From RYN-124 sp033851845 (GTDB lineage Bacteria > Actinomycetota > Actinomycetes > Mycobacteriales > SCTD01), in contig JAWWOH010000104.1 of NCBI GenBank assembly GCA_033851845.1, positions 1 to 64,000 of the forward strand: a stretch of 64,000 nucleotides of DNA. The letters run 5' to 3'. Position 1 is the stretch's first letter, and each line of letters starts with the position of its first letter. The position numbers were made by a program, and so were the translations under genes. Below the pieces are notes generated by a model that saw only the letters and a list, made by a program, of their open reading frames with translations, was not told the origin of the DNA and did no database searches. Positions 17,808 to 27,100 of the stretch are shown here, in pieces.

Positions 17808-19079
17808 TTGACCGGTGCCCTCGCCGCGCTCAGCGGCCTGACGACGCGAGGGCGCTGCCTGCTCGCCGCCGGCATCGCACTGGTTGCCTGCGCGCTAGCG
17901 CTCGGGCAGCGCGACCTGCTCCGCGCCGGCATCTTCCTGGCGGTGCTGCCGGTCGCTGCTGTCGCCGTGGTCGCCCGCACCCGCTACCGGCTCGCCTGCA
18001 GCCGCCGTCTCGACCCGCCGCGGGTCGAGGCCGGCCGGGTCGCGACGGTGCGGCTGCGGCTCGACAACGTCTCGCGGCTGCCCAGCGGCGTGCTGCTGAT
18101 GGAGGACGCGCTGCCGTACACCCTCGGCGGGCGGCCGCGCTTCGTCCTCGACAAGATCGAGCCCCGCGGCGTTCGGGACGTGACGTATCCGGTCCGCGCC
18201 GACACCCGCGGCCGCTACGCCGTCGGCCCGCTGGCGGTGCGACTCACGGACCCGTTCGGGCTGTGCGAGCTGACGCGGTCGTTCGCGACGGTCGACGACC
18301 TGATCGTCACACCGGTCGTGTCGCCGCTCCCGACGGTGCGGCTCGGCGGCGACTGGGCGGGCGGCGGCGACTCGCGCTCCCGGTCGGTGGCGGCGAGCGG
18401 CTCCGACGATGCGGCCACCCGCGAGTACCGGCACGGCGACGACCTGCGCAAGGTGCACTGGCGGTCGACGGCCCGCGTCGGCGAGCTGATGGTGCGGCGC
18501 GAGGAGCAGCCGTTCCAGAGCCGGGCCACGCTGCTGCTCGACGGCCGGCTCAATGCGCACCGCGGCGACGGGCCCGGTTCGTCGTACGAGTACGCCGTCA
18601 GTGCGATCGCGAGCATCGCGGTGAGCCTGTCGCGGGCAGGCTTCCTGCTGCGCCTCGTCGGCGAGACGGGCGAGGACATAGGGCCGCCGCACGTGCCGCT
18701 GACCGAGGGCGTCGTGCTCGACTCGCTCGCCCTCATCGAGCCGTCGCGCGGTCACAGCCTCGCGCCGGCCGCGGCCCGGCTGCGCAGCGGGATCGACGGC
18801 GTCCTCGTGGCCGTGATCGGCGCGCTCGATGTCGTGGACGCGGAGAAGATCGCCCGGCTGCGCGTCGGCGCCGGCACCTGCGTCGCCGTCGTCCTCGACG
18901 TCGACAGCTGGGCTCCGATCAGCGCTCGCCAGAAGAGCACCGCGCAAGCGAACACTGACCGCACCGCGGCGCTGCTGACGGCAGCGGGCTGGCGCGTCCT
19001 CCCGGTGTCCTACGGCATGACGCTGGCATCGGTGTGGCCGATGGCCGGCACCCGGATCGCCTCCGAGGTCCCGGCGTGA
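17808..19079 (+). CDS. DUF58 domain-containing membrane-anchored protein
   Basis: Predicted partner of the MoxR ATPase, 423 residues. Two closely spaced hydrophobic segments (about 13-45) anchor it; the rest is cytosolic and contains the DUF58 core DDAATREYRHGDDLRKVHWRSTAR followed by GELMVRREEQP. TTG at 17808 is the only plausible start after the moxR stop because the GTG overlapping that stop is closed by TGA after four codons. The 3' end overlaps the transglutaminase start (GTGA). Exact biochemical role of the family is unknown. Confidence 0.85.
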   Translation: MTGALAALSGLTTRGRCLLAAGIALVACALALGQRDLLRAGIFLAVLPVAAVAVVARTRYRLACSRRLDPPRVEAGRVATVRLRLDNVSRLPSGVLLMEDALPYTLGGRPRFVLDKIEPRGVRDVTYPVRADTRGRYAVGPLAVRLTDPFGLCELTRSFATVDDLIVTPVVSPLPTVRLGGDWAGGGDSRSRSVAASGSDDAATREYRHGDDLRKVHWRSTARVGELMVRREEQPFQSRATLLLDGRLNAHRGDGPGSSYEYAVSAIASIAVSLSRAGFLLRLVGETGEDIGPPHVPLTEGVVLDSLALIEPSRGHSLAPAAARLRSGIDGVLVAVIGALDVVDAEKIARLRVGAGTCVAVVLDVDSWAPISARQKSTAQANTDRTAALLTAAGWRVLPVSYGMTLASVWPMAGTRIASEVPA

Positions 19080-21454
19080 GCGCGCGGGAGCGGCTGACCC
19101 TCGCGGTCGCGCTCGCGGTCGCGCTCGGCGCCGCCGCCGTCGTACCCCTGTACGCCGACCTGCACTGGCTGCTGAAGGCCGCCGGCGGCATCGCCGCGGT
19201 CGCGGCCGGCGGGCTGGCTGCCCGCAGGGCGAACCTGCCCGGCATCCTGCAGCCGGTCGCAACGTCGGCCGCCCTGCTCATCTACGTGTGCCTGGTCTTC
19301 GCCAGGACGACGTTGGCCCTGGGGCTGCTGCCGACAGGCGACACCGTCTCCGCGCTCCACCACCTCGTGCAGAGCGGGCTCACCGACATCGACCGGCTGG
19401 CTCCGCCGGTGCCGACGAACGCCGGACTGACCCTCGTCGCCGTGCTCGGCGTCGGGGCGGTTGCGATCGTGGTCGACCTGATCGCGGTGGTCTTCGGCCG
19501 GGCGGCGGTCGCGGGTCTGCCGCTGCTCGTGCTGTACGCCGTCCCGTCGGCCGTGCTGCCCGGTGGGCTCGGCTGGATCCCGTTCGTCTTCGTCGCGGCC
19601 GGCTGGCTGTGGTTGATGCTCGTCGAGGGCAGTGATCGCGTCAGCCGATGGGGAACGCCGCTCAGGACCGATCGTCCCGATCGAAGTGCCCGGTACGACG
19701 ACACCTCGCTCGGTCGCGTCGGCCGTCGCATCGGCGCGGCCGCGTTGGGCGTGGCGGTCGTCGTCCCGGCGATGATCCCGGGACTCGACGCGCGGTTGCT
19801 CGGCGGGACCGGCGGTGACGGCAGCGGCAGGGGCTCACACACGACCACGACGTACAACCCGATCACCAAGCTGCGCGACGACCTCAGGCTGCCGAAGGCC
19901 CACGACGTCCTCACGTACTCGACGAACGCAAACACCCCCGACTACCTGCGGATGACGACGCTCGACCGGTTCAGCGACGCGGGGTGGTCGTCATCGCGAC
20001 TGTCCGGCAGCACCCAGAAGGACGGCGTGAAAGGGACGCTGCCGTTCCCGCGTGGGCTGAGCTCGGCAGCGACCGATGAGGTGCGGGTGAAGGTGCAGAT
20101 CCGCAACCTCGACGCGCAGTGGCTGCCGGTTCCGGCGGTGCCGAGCAAGGTCGACGTCGACGGTCCGTGGCTGTACGACGACCGGAGCGAGACGGTCTAC
20201 AGCATTCGCAGCAGCACGAAGAAGGTGAAGAAGCAGTACGCCGTCACCGCGATCAAGGCGACTCCCGACCGAGCCCTGCTCGAGCAAGGCATCGACACGG
20301 GTGGCGACAACGACATCCGGCAGTACGCCGCAGATCCAGGCGACGAGGTCACGCCGTACGTGCGCTCGCTGACCGCCAAGGTCATCAAGGGCAAGGCGAC
20401 GCCGTACGCGAAGGTCGCGGCCATTCAGGCGTTCTTCTCCCCCGGGCACGGCTTCCGCTACTCGACGACGACACAGGTGCCAGGGATCGACAGCTCGAGT
20501 GCGCTCGAGGCGTTCCTGCGTGGCCGGCGCGGCTTCTGCGAGCAGTATGCGTCGGCGATGGCTGCGATGATCCGCATTGCCGATGTGCCGGCGCGCGTCG
20601 CCGTCGGTTTCACGATGGGGCACCGGCAGGCGAACGGGACGTACGTCGTCACCACCGACGACGCGCACGCCTGGCCGGAGGCCTGGTTCAGCGGCGCCGG
20701 CTGGGTCCGCTTCGAACCGACGCCACGGCGCGACGGGCAGACCGTCGTGCCGGCGTACGCGCTCCCGGCCGGCGCAGCAGGGTCGGATCAGCAGGGCACG
20801 CTCGAAGGACCGGACCTGCCCAACCGGGACACCGCAGGCGACACGACCGGCCAATCGGCGTTGGACGCGAAGCGCGACCGCCTCGACGACCCCGGGCCTA
20901 CCGCGGCGCCTGTCGCGGGTCCGGCCCGCCACACGACGCGCCGGTCGCTGAGCCTGCTCCTGGGGGTGGCGCTGCTCGTCGCGCTGGTGCTGCCGCGACT
21001 GCTGCACCTGCTGCGCCGGCGGCGGCGGTGGCACACAGGTGGTGCGCTCGCCGGTTGGGAACAGGTGCGGGACGACGCGATCGACATCAGGCACGTGTGG
21101 CGAGCGGCAGACTCACCCCGCGCTGCAGCGGCTGCACTCGCGCAACGGCACTCGCTCGATGCCGGCGCCCGTGAGGCTCTGTCGCGGGTCGCCCTCGCCG
21201 CGGAGCGCTCGCGCTACGCGCGCGACGGCTTCGCCGATACCGCCGGGCTGTACGACGATGCCGCTGTGGTGCGCGCCGCGCTGCACGCCGGCATCGGTGG
21301 TGTCGCGCGGTGGCGGGCGTGGCTGCTTCCGCCGTCGACCCTGAGGTGGACGGCGTCGACGCTCGGGACGCTCGTCGCCGACGCGCTCGACGGCTTCGAC
21401 AACGCCTGGTCGTCCGTGCGACACCTCGGACGTCGGCGGCCCCGCGCCGTCTGA
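19076..21454 (+). CDS. TgpA-type transmembrane transglutaminase-like protein
   Basis: Membrane protein of 792 residues with six or more N-terminal helices (about 1-240), an extracytoplasmic transglutaminase core (about 270-560), another helix near 625-645 and a C-terminal cytosolic DUF4129-like segment. The catalytic triad is visible as C488 (RRGFCEQYASA), H531 (DDAHAWPEAW) and an acidic residue in WVRFEPTP. The gene overlaps the DUF58 stop by four bases. MoxR/DUF58/TgpA clusters are common in actinobacteria; substrate is unknown. Confidence 0.9.
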   Translation: MSARERLTLAVALAVALGAAAVVPLYADLHWLLKAAGGIAAVAAGGLAARRANLPGILQPVATSAALLIYVCLVFARTTLALGLLPTGDTVSALHHLVQSGLTDIDRLAPPVPTNAGLTLVAVLGVGAVAIVVDLIAVVFGRAAVAGLPLLVLYAVPSAVLPGGLGWIPFVFVAAGWLWLMLVEGSDRVSRWGTPLRTDRPDRSARYDDTSLGRVGRRIGAAALGVAVVVPAMIPGLDARLLGGTGGDGSGRGSHTTTTYNPITKLRDDLRLPKAHDVLTYSTNANTPDYLRMTTLDRFSDAGWSSSRLSGSTQKDGVKGTLPFPRGLSSAATDEVRVKVQIRNLDAQWLPVPAVPSKVDVDGPWLYDDRSETVYSIRSSTKKVKKQYAVTAIKATPDRALLEQGIDTGGDNDIRQYAADPGDEVTPYVRSLTAKVIKGKATPYAKVAAIQAFFSPGHGFRYSTTTQVPGIDSSSALEAFLRGRRGFCEQYASAMAAMIRIADVPARVAVGFTMGHRQANGTYVVTTDDAHAWPEAWFSGAGWVRFEPTPRRDGQTVVPAYALPAGAAGSDQQGTLEGPDLPNRDTAGDTTGQSALDAKRDRLDDPGPTAAPVAGPARHTTRRSLSLLLGVALLVALVLPRLLHLLRRRRRWHTGGALAGWEQVRDDAIDIRHVWRAADSPRAAAAALAQRHSLDAGAREALSRVALAAERSRYARDGFADTAGLYDDAAVVRAALHAGIGGVARWRAWLLPPSTLRWTASTLGTLVADALDGFDNAWSSVRHLGRRRPRAV

Positions 21455-21463
21455 GCCGACCGG

Positions 21464-21901
21464 CTACGACTCGAGGAGGAGCTTTGCCTTCTCCAGGTTG
21501 CCGTGCACGTCGCGCGCGTACATCTTGACGACCACGGAGTCGGCGAGCTTGCCGAAGAAGCCGCCGAGCGAATCCGTGTGCTGCGACCAGACCACCTTGG
21601 TCCCGCCGGGATCGTCCTCGAAGCGCATCTCGATCGTGAAGGCGATCTTCGACTCGGTGCTCGCGATCAGCGTCCGCTTTCCGTCGTCGACCTCGCGGAT
21701 CGTGGTAGTCCACTCGAGCCGGCGGCCGGCCACCTTCGAGACCCCCTTGGCGACTGCGCCGACGGTGCGGTCCTCCCCCGAGACGAGCTCGAAGTCGACG
21801 ACATTGCTGTTGATGAGCGGGACGTTCTCCGAAGCCGTCATGAACTCGTAGACCTCCTCGCGGGGCCGAGCGATGACGATGGACTCCTCGATCTCGGGCA
21901 T
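21464..21901 (-). CDS. SRPBCC-family (START/cyclase-like) protein
   Basis: A 145-residue cytosolic protein starting MPEIEESIVIARPREEVYEF, the usual beginning of the SRPBCC helix-grip fold, and ending with an amphipathic C-terminal helix (LADSVVVKMYARDVHGNLEKAK). Such proteins bind hydrophobic ligands in a deep pocket; no ligand can be named. The start is supported by GGAGGG five bases upstream of the ATG. It converges on the transglutaminase gene with a 9-base gap. Confidence 0.85.
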   Translation of the reverse strand: MPEIEESIVIARPREEVYEFMTASENVPLINSNVVDFELVSGEDRTVGAVAKGVSKVAGRRLEWTTTIREVDDGKRTLIASTESKIAFTIEMRFEDDPGGTKVVWSQHTDSLGGFFGKLADSVVVKMYARDVHGNLEKAKLLLES

Positions 21902-22007
21902 GTCGCCCTCCGGCTGAGTCGGGTCGCGGCGCCTTCGGTCGCGGCTGCGGCGACGCTAGGACGGCGTGGACCCGCCGAACACCGCCGGAACCGGTCGTTT
22001 TCCCTGA

Positions 22008-22475
22008 CTAGTTCTTGTCAGCCCGGGAACGACGCGCCCGGCCCAGCAGATATGCGCCGGGGATGCCGAGAGCAAGACAGAGCAGGCGCCGATCAGCGGC
22101 GACCTTGTTGTTCGACCCGGCCTGTTGGAGCACCGTGAGCGAACCGAGAATGTCGTCCCCTCGCGCCGGCCGCGGCGCGGCTTGCGTCGGCACGGTGAGG
22201 CTGCGGGAGTAGCCCGCCGAATCCAGGGTCCTGTGGTCCGAGGTGCCCACCGCGGAGAGGACTTGATGCGGCCAGGGCAGCACGAACACCACAGTCGCTG
22301 CCCCGAGCAGAAGCCGGCTCCACAGCCGGTCTCGAACGAGGCGACGAGGGCGCGCGGGTGGTGCAACGTCGACCGTCATCGGCATGCCGGATTCATTCGG
22401 CATCAACGTCGCTGTTCCTGCGGCAGTCACGATGCCGGCACGTTGCCGCTTTACCGACCGCCGTTCTCGATCCAT
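22008..22475 (-). CDS. Hypothetical membrane protein with two hydrophobic segments
   Basis: Up to 155 residues. A basic N-terminal part is followed by a hydrophobic helix (LLLGAATVVFVLPWPHQVLS), a polar stretch of about 55 residues and a second hydrophobic segment (LLCLALGIPGAYLLGRARR) with a basic end, consistent with a hairpin membrane protein having both termini inside. No clear Shine-Dalgarno precedes the first ATG; internal ATGs at residues 25, 31 or 33 are possible starts. I do not recognise a family. Confidence 0.5.
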   Translation of the reverse strand: MDRERRSVKRQRAGIVTAAGTATLMPNESGMPMTVDVAPPARPRRLVRDRLWSRLLLGAATVVFVLPWPHQVLSAVGTSDHRTLDSAGYSRSLTVPTQAAPRPARGDDILGSLTVLQQAGSNNKVAADRRLLCLALGIPGAYLLGRARRSRADKN

Positions 22476-22509
22476 GCCGTGAGCAGTGGGTCACGCACGC
22501 TGACGCTCG

Positions 22510-22770
22510 TTACGGCGCGACCATGACGTGGACCGTGTCGGGGTGAACGCCGTCGTACTTCATCGCGTCAGCTGCCTCAGGTGTGGCCAGAATCTGCTGG
22601 AAGGTGTCGACGTCGGGCACCTCGACCAGGAGCCCGGTGTGGTTCGACCTCTCGGCGTCCACGAAGGTTCGGGCGGTGATGCCGCGCGGCCCGAACAGCT
22701 CTTCGCGCTTCGGTGATGCCAGCCAGTGCGCGACGTCGTCAACATCGTGCGTGATCATCAGTGTTGTCAT
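22510..22770 (-). CDS. Small hypothetical protein, possible dimeric alpha/beta-barrel
   Basis: An 86-residue protein from ATG 22770 (MTTLMITHDVDDVAHWLASP). Its pattern of short beta strands and helices (THDVDDVAHWL, HTGLLVEVPDVDTFQQIL, PDTVHVMV) resembles ferredoxin-like ABM-type barrels, but no diagnostic motif is visible. An AGGAG lies about 12 bases before the start, somewhat far. It is oriented divergently from the next small gene, which has a similar size and fold pattern. Confidence 0.55.
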   Translation of the reverse strand: MTTLMITHDVDDVAHWLASPKREELFGPRGITARTFVDAERSNHTGLLVEVPDVDTFQQILATPEAADAMKYDGVHPDTVHVMVAP

Positions 22771-22872
22771 GCAAAAAGCGATACTCCTGCGTGGCCGCCC
22801 GGACAATGGTTAGTTCAGCCTGCCCTGCCGCACGAACGGACCGGCGGACCCGGGCACCCGGAGGAGTCGACC

Positions 22873-23187
22873 ATGTGGATGCAGATCATCAAGACCCGAC
22901 TGAAGCAGGGCGACGACGCGGAAGTCATCGCCTTGATGAATTCGCTCAACGCCTTGGAGCAACCCGGTTCCGGCCTGGTGCGATCCACTGCCGCGCGCGA
23001 CCAGAAGAACCCGAGCGACGTGTACATCATCGTCATGTTCGAGAGCGAGGAGAAGGCGCGCGCTCGGGAAGGCGACGAGCGTCGCCAGGAGGGCCTGCAG
23101 GCGGTACGACAGGTGATGGCGGAGATGTTCGACGGGCCGCCTGAGTTCATCGACCTGAACGTCGTCGCGGAGCACTCCGGCATCTGA
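22873..23187 (+). CDS. Small ABM-like (dimeric alpha/beta-barrel) protein
   Basis: A 104-residue protein starting MWMQIIKTRLKQGDDAEVIA, with strand-helix-strand pattern ending VIIVMFESEEKARAR and PEFIDLNVVAEHSGI. This resembles antibiotic-biosynthesis-monooxygenase-type barrels, which act as oxygenases or stress proteins, but no catalytic residues can be assigned. A strong GGAGGAG begins 13 bases before the ATG and fixes the start. Confidence 0.65.
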   Translation: MWMQIIKTRLKQGDDAEVIALMNSLNALEQPGSGLVRSTAARDQKNPSDVYIIVMFESEEKARAREGDERRQEGLQAVRQVMAEMFDGPPEFIDLNVVAEHSGI

Positions 23188-23195
23188 GGACTGTG

Positions 23196-23615
23196 CTAGC
23201 GGTCGCGCTCGTCCCAGCGCCGCTTCCAGCGCTCTTCCAGTCGCGCCATCATGCTGCCGCCGGCCGGCGTGCCACGAGACGTGGCACGCTTGGTCCGAGC
23301 CGGTCCGTCACTGCCCACCGCACGCAGGCCTTGCGCAGGTGACGTGCCCAGTCGCTTCCAGCTCGACAAGGCGAGCGCGAGGGCGGCGACCATCACGACG
23401 AAGCCGCCGATACCCACGGCCGGCATGTTGCTGAACAGACCGCCGAGCAGCACGACGACGCCCACCCCGAACACGAACGCCGCGCGCCGCATCCGCCGCT
23501 TCATGTGCGTGCGCAGGTCGCTCGACCGCACGGTCGTCGCGAACTTGGGGTCCTCCTGGTAGAGGGCGCGCTCGATCTGGTCGAGCAGGCGCTGCTCGTG
23601 ATCGGAGAGCGGCAC
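23196..23615 (-). CDS. DUF3040 membrane protein
   Basis: A 139-residue protein starting VPLSDHEQRLLDQIERALYQ, the signature of the actinobacterial DUF3040 family. A basic region is followed by two adjacent transmembrane segments (about 42-88) and a basic cytoplasmic tail. The GTG start at 23615 has an excellent Shine-Dalgarno (GGAGGGAG). Function is unknown. From memory a DUF3040 gene also lies near the dcw cluster of mycobacteria, which fits the conserved neighbourhood. Confidence 0.88.
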   Translation of the reverse strand: MPLSDHEQRLLDQIERALYQEDPKFATTVRSSDLRTHMKRRMRRAAFVFGVGVVVLLGGLFSNMPAVGIGGFVVMVAALALALSSWKRLGTSPAQGLRAVGSDGPARTKRATSRGTPAGGSMMARLEERWKRRWDERDR

Positions 23616-23657
23616 GGCGCTCCCTCCAGGATGTCGAGCGGTCGGGCGTGAGCCCCC

Positions 23658-23686
23658 AGGATACGAGCGCATCCTGCATACGTCAC
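23658..23686 (-). promoter_or_regulatory. Probable promoter of the DUF3040 gene
   Basis: Minus-strand -35 GTGACG (23681-23686) and -10 TATCCT (23658-23663) are separated by exactly 17 bases, close to the actinobacterial primary sigma consensus. The -10 ends 42 bases before the GTG start, leaving a short leader that contains the Shine-Dalgarno. Confidence 0.5.
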
Positions 23687-23707
23687 CCGACCGCAGGACG
23701 CGAGTGG

Positions 23708-24991
23708 CTAACGGTCCCGCTTTCCGCGGCTCGAAGGCGGTCGCGAGGACGGCGCTGCCGGCGCCTCGCCGCCGGGATCAACGAGCGTGGCGGGGCGGAC
23801 CGCGCCCGTGCCGAACCGGCGAGATGCCTTGTCGACGGCCTGCTCCGCCTCCCGCCAACCGCTCTCCTTCTCGCCGAGGGCAAGCTGGTGAGGTACGCCG
23901 GCTGCGTCAGCGATGCCCTCGACCCGGACGCCGACCAGCCGCAGCCGGGCCCGTTCGAGACCGAGCGCCTCGTAGAGGCCTACCGCCGTCTCGTAAACGG
24001 TCCGGCCGACGTCGGTCGACTCCCGCAGCGTCCGCGACCGGGTGATCGTCGTGAAGTCGGCGAAGCGGATCTTGATGCTGACCGTCCGCCCGACCTGCCC
24101 CGACGCCCGCAGCCGGGCCGCCGTCCGCTCCGAGAGCCGCAGCAGCTCGCGAGTGACCACCGCCGGGTCGTCGACGTCGACCGGGAAGGTCTCCTCCGCA
24201 CCGATGCTCTTGTCCGGCTCGTGCGGGGTGACGCGTCGCTCGTCCCGGCCCCACGCCAGGGACGACAGGTGGCTGCCGGCGGCCGGGCCGAGGGCCCGTT
24301 GCAGGGTCCCGAGCGGGGTGTTGGCGATGTCGCCGACGGTGTGCAGCCCGAGCCGGCGGAGCACCTCCTCGGTCTTCTCCCCCACTCCCCACAGCGCCCC
24401 GACCGGCAAGGGGTGCAGGAAGGCCACGACGCGATCGGCTGGTACGACGAGCAGCCCGTTCGGCTTGCAGCGCGCACTGGCGAGCTTCGCCACGAACTTG
24501 GTCGTTGCCACACCGACCGAGCACGTGATGCCCTGCTCGTCCTCGACCGTGGCCCGGATCCACTCGCCGACCTGCCTCGGCGTACCAAGCCGGCGAGCGG
24601 CACCGCGCACATCGAGAAAGGCTTCGTCCAGCGAGATCGGCTCGACCAGCGGCGTCACCGACCGGAAGACCTCCATCACGTTGTCCGACGCCTGCGCGTA
24701 GACACCCGGGGTGGGGTGGATGACGACGGCCTCGGGGCAGAGCCGCCGGGCCCGCATCATCGGCATCGCGCTGTGCACGCCGTACGCCCGCGCCTCGTAC
24801 GTCGCCGACAGCACCACGCCGCGGCTGCCGCCGCCGCCGACGATGACCGGCTTGCCGCGCAGCTCGGGTCGGGCCAGCAGCTCGACGGAGGCGTAGAAGG
24901 CGTCCATGTCGACGTGCAGCACGGTGCAGCCGGTGTCGTCGCCGGGCGGCCCGCCCGCGGGCCCGACCGGTCGCAGCTGGCTCCTACTCAT
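23708..24991 (-). CDS. dinB: DNA polymerase IV (Y-family)
   Basis: Error-prone translesion polymerase of 427 residues. The palm begins VLHVDMDAFYASVE with the catalytic aspartate and YASVE motif. Also present are the steric-gate region YEARAYGVHSAMP, SLDEAFLDV with the second catalytic acid pair, a helix-hairpin-helix (LWGVGEKTEEVLRRLGLHTVGDIA) and the little-finger domain. ATG 24991 gives an N-terminal extension of about 25 residues before the palm. The Pro/Ser/Arg-rich end lacks an obvious beta-clamp motif. I see no SOS box in the short upstream region. Confidence 0.94.
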   Translation of the reverse strand: MSRSQLRPVGPAGGPPGDDTGCTVLHVDMDAFYASVELLARPELRGKPVIVGGGGSRGVVLSATYEARAYGVHSAMPMMRARRLCPEAVVIHPTPGVYAQASDNVMEVFRSVTPLVEPISLDEAFLDVRGAARRLGTPRQVGEWIRATVEDEQGITCSVGVATTKFVAKLASARCKPNGLLVVPADRVVAFLHPLPVGALWGVGEKTEEVLRRLGLHTVGDIANTPLGTLQRALGPAAGSHLSSLAWGRDERRVTPHEPDKSIGAEETFPVDVDDPAVVTRELLRLSERTAARLRASGQVGRTVSIKIRFADFTTITRSRTLRESTDVGRTVYETAVGLYEALGLERARLRLVGVRVEGIADAAGVPHQLALGEKESGWREAEQAVDKASRRFGTGAVRPATLVDPGGEAPAAPSSRPPSSRGKRDR

Positions 24992-25023
24992 GATTGCTCG
25001 CTGCGCTCGCGGGGACTCACGGA

Positions 25024-25782
25024 CTACCTGCGTACGGCGAGAACGTGCAGCGACGTCGCGAGATCGCGGAACGGCGAGCGGTCGGCGAGGGACCGCTCCA
25101 AGGCGAGCAGAGCTGCCGGGGCGCCGGGCTCGAGATCGAGGGCGGCGCTGGGGATGAGGTCCGCGACGACCCGCACGCCGTGCAGCTGCTCGACGTGCAG
25201 GCCCGCGTCGTCGACGAGCGCCACCAGCTCGTCCGGCGTCCAGCGGCGGGGCACGCCGTCGCCCTCCCCCCAACGACCGGCCGGGTCGGTGAGGGCGTGC
25301 GCAGCCTCGTCCGGTCGCCCGGCCAGGGCCCGAGCGAGCACGACGGCGTTGCGGTTGCCGACGAGCAGGCTGAGCCGACCGCCTGGACGCAGGACGCCGG
25401 CCACCGAGCGCAACGCCGACACAGGGTCGTCGACCACCTGCAGCACGCTGTGGCACAGCACCAGGTCGGCGCTGCCCGCATCGACCAGCTGGGCCAGGCT
25501 CTCCAGGTCGCCCTGGACGCCGCGGACCCGATCGGCGAGGCCCCGCTCGTCGGCCCGCCGCCCGAGGGCAGCGAGCGAATCAGGACTGGGATCGACGACG
25601 GTGACCGAGCAGCCGGCCTCGGCGAGAGGTACGGCGAAGCCACCCGTGCCGCCGCCGGCATCGACGACCTGCAGCGGTGCGCCGGCACGCCCTGCCGATG
25701 CCTCGGCGATGGCGGCGGTGAGAACCTCCCAGACGACGGCCGTCCTGGCGCTGGTGCCGGGACCGCCGGGTGCGACCACCAC
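25024..25782 (-). CDS. Class I SAM-dependent methyltransferase
   Basis: A 252-residue cytosolic enzyme. Motif I is VVDAGGGTGGFAVPLAEAG, the acidic post-I loop VTVVDPSPDSL, and motif IV DLVLCHSVLQVVDD; the VLRPGGRLSLLVGN segment follows. The overall form recalls SmtA/CmoM-type tRNA wobble-uridine methyltransferases, but the substrate is not provable here. The GTG start has GAGGAG seven bases upstream. It lies just upstream of dinB, 32 bases apart, and may be co-transcribed. Confidence 0.85.
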   Translation of the reverse strand: MVVAPGGPGTSARTAVVWEVLTAAIAEASAGRAGAPLQVVDAGGGTGGFAVPLAEAGCSVTVVDPSPDSLAALGRRADERGLADRVRGVQGDLESLAQLVDAGSADLVLCHSVLQVVDDPVSALRSVAGVLRPGGRLSLLVGNRNAVVLARALAGRPDEAAHALTDPAGRWGEGDGVPRRWTPDELVALVDDAGLHVEQLHGVRVVADLIPSAALDLEPGAPAALLALERSLADRSPFRDLATSLHVLAVRR

Positions 25783-25849
25783 CGGGACTCTCCTCGCCGC
25801 GTCGACGGGCCGGCCGCGGACTGCGGCCCGTCCCCGAGACTAGGGCGGA

Positions 25850-27067
25850 TCAGTCGTTGGCGGCGGACGCGTCCAGCGGGCGGATCACGACGTGCAGCGA
25901 GCCGCTGTTGTCGGTGCGGTTGTCGTCGCGGATGGCGAACCGCAGGGTCCCGTCGTACCGAGGCCTCACCACGGTCGTGTAGGTGTGCGTCGTGCTGTCG
26001 CAGCCACGCTCGTCCTGCACCATCGGCGACCACGACGTGGCGCGACCGTTGATCGTCAGGTCGAGACCGCCGTTGCTGCCGGACCCCTCCCACTGCGTCG
26101 TGCGGTGCCAGTTGCGGTCGCGCGGCCAGCGGCTGCACTCCGCGTCCGCCTGCATCGGGTCGCGTCCGGACTGAATGCCGTAGACGTAGGTGCCGGTGGC
26201 GGTAAGCAGGTAGTCCTTGTCGCCGACCAGCAGGAACGGCGTGGCCAGCCCGTCGTCCGTGGCCGAGACGTCCACGCCGCCCTCGCCGATGACGAGGACC
26301 GGCAGGTGATCGGGGTTGTCGATCGGGCGCGGCGCCGCTGTCGTGCTCGGCACGTCGCTGTGCCGGCCGTCGTGGTGTTCGCCGTCCGGGTCGGTGCTCG
26401 GGAACAGGTCCCGCGCCGGCGGCTCGATCGGCGCGACCGACTGCACCGGCGCAGCGGGGGCGGCCGGCGCACCCGGGGCGCGCAGCACCGGTGAGACGGC
26501 ACCGGTCCAGTAGGACGTCTTCTTCAGGGCGCCGGCCCAGGACAGGCTGATGTGCATGTGGCTGGTGTGCGGGTCCGGACCGGTGTAGGGACGCCAGCCC
26601 GCGCCCGCGGCGTACGAGCTCCAGATCTTGTGGTTCCAGATGACGTACATGACACCGAGCCGACGCGCCTGCGCGAACGTGTTGCCGTAGGCGTCGGTCG
26701 CGAACAGCCAGTGCGCGAAGTCGGCGGCCTGCGCCCGCTGCTTCGGGTTGGTGTAGACGACATGCCAGTCCCAGGCCCGGCCCTCCTTGTGCTCGCTGCG
26801 ACCGCCGATCGAGCAGTCGCGCGCGATCCCCGACGTGCCACTGCCGGGGTAGGCAGCCATGACCAGCTTGCTCAGCGCGACGGTGCCGGGCTTCGGCGTC
26901 GGGTTGCAGGTGCTCTGCGCCTGGTACGGCGACATGACCTCGATCGCCTTGCTCGGCAAGCGGGTCACCGGCGCAGCGGCGGCCGGTACGACGGAGACGG
27001 TCAGCGCACCGAGCAGCCCGAGCAGGACCGGGATCGAGCGGCGGACGGAGAAGAAGCGGCGGGGCAC
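25850..27067 (-). CDS. Secreted protein with M15-peptidase-like metal-binding motifs
   Basis: A 405-residue exported protein. The signal peptide (about 1-32) ends VVPAAAAPV. The N-terminal domain (about 40-180) contains SEHKEGRAWD with H93 and D100, and SHMHISLSW with H170/H172, an arrangement like the zinc ligands of D-Ala-D-Ala carboxypeptidase-type (M15/VanY) folds. A Pro/Ala linker and a C-terminal beta-rich domain (about 255-400) follow; the latter looks like a carbohydrate- or wall-binding module. Wall hydrolysis is inferred. It is downstream of dnaE2, separated by two hairpins. Confidence 0.7.
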   Translation of the reverse strand: MPRRFFSVRRSIPVLLGLLGALTVSVVPAAAAPVTRLPSKAIEVMSPYQAQSTCNPTPKPGTVALSKLVMAAYPGSGTSGIARDCSIGGRSEHKEGRAWDWHVVYTNPKQRAQAADFAHWLFATDAYGNTFAQARRLGVMYVIWNHKIWSSYAAGAGWRPYTGPDPHTSHMHISLSWAGALKKTSYWTGAVSPVLRAPGAPAAPAAPVQSVAPIEPPARDLFPSTDPDGEHHDGRHSDVPSTTAAPRPIDNPDHLPVLVIGEGGVDVSATDDGLATPFLLVGDKDYLLTATGTYVYGIQSGRDPMQADAECSRWPRDRNWHRTTQWEGSGSNGGLDLTINGRATSWSPMVQDERGCDSTTHTYTTVVRPRYDGTLRFAIRDDNRTDNSGSLHVVIRPLDASAAND

Positions 27068-27100
27068 AGGAAGGGATCCTCAGCAGCGGCGGCAAGGGAA

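Noticed and set aside
24996..25010. Apparent terminator GCTCGC-TGC-GCTCGC upstream of dinB
   Set aside because: The two hexamers are a direct repeat, not an inverted repeat, so no stem forms.
24992..25023. SOS box before dinB
   Set aside because: No TCGAAC-N4-GTTCGA-like sequence is present in the short gap upstream of dinB.
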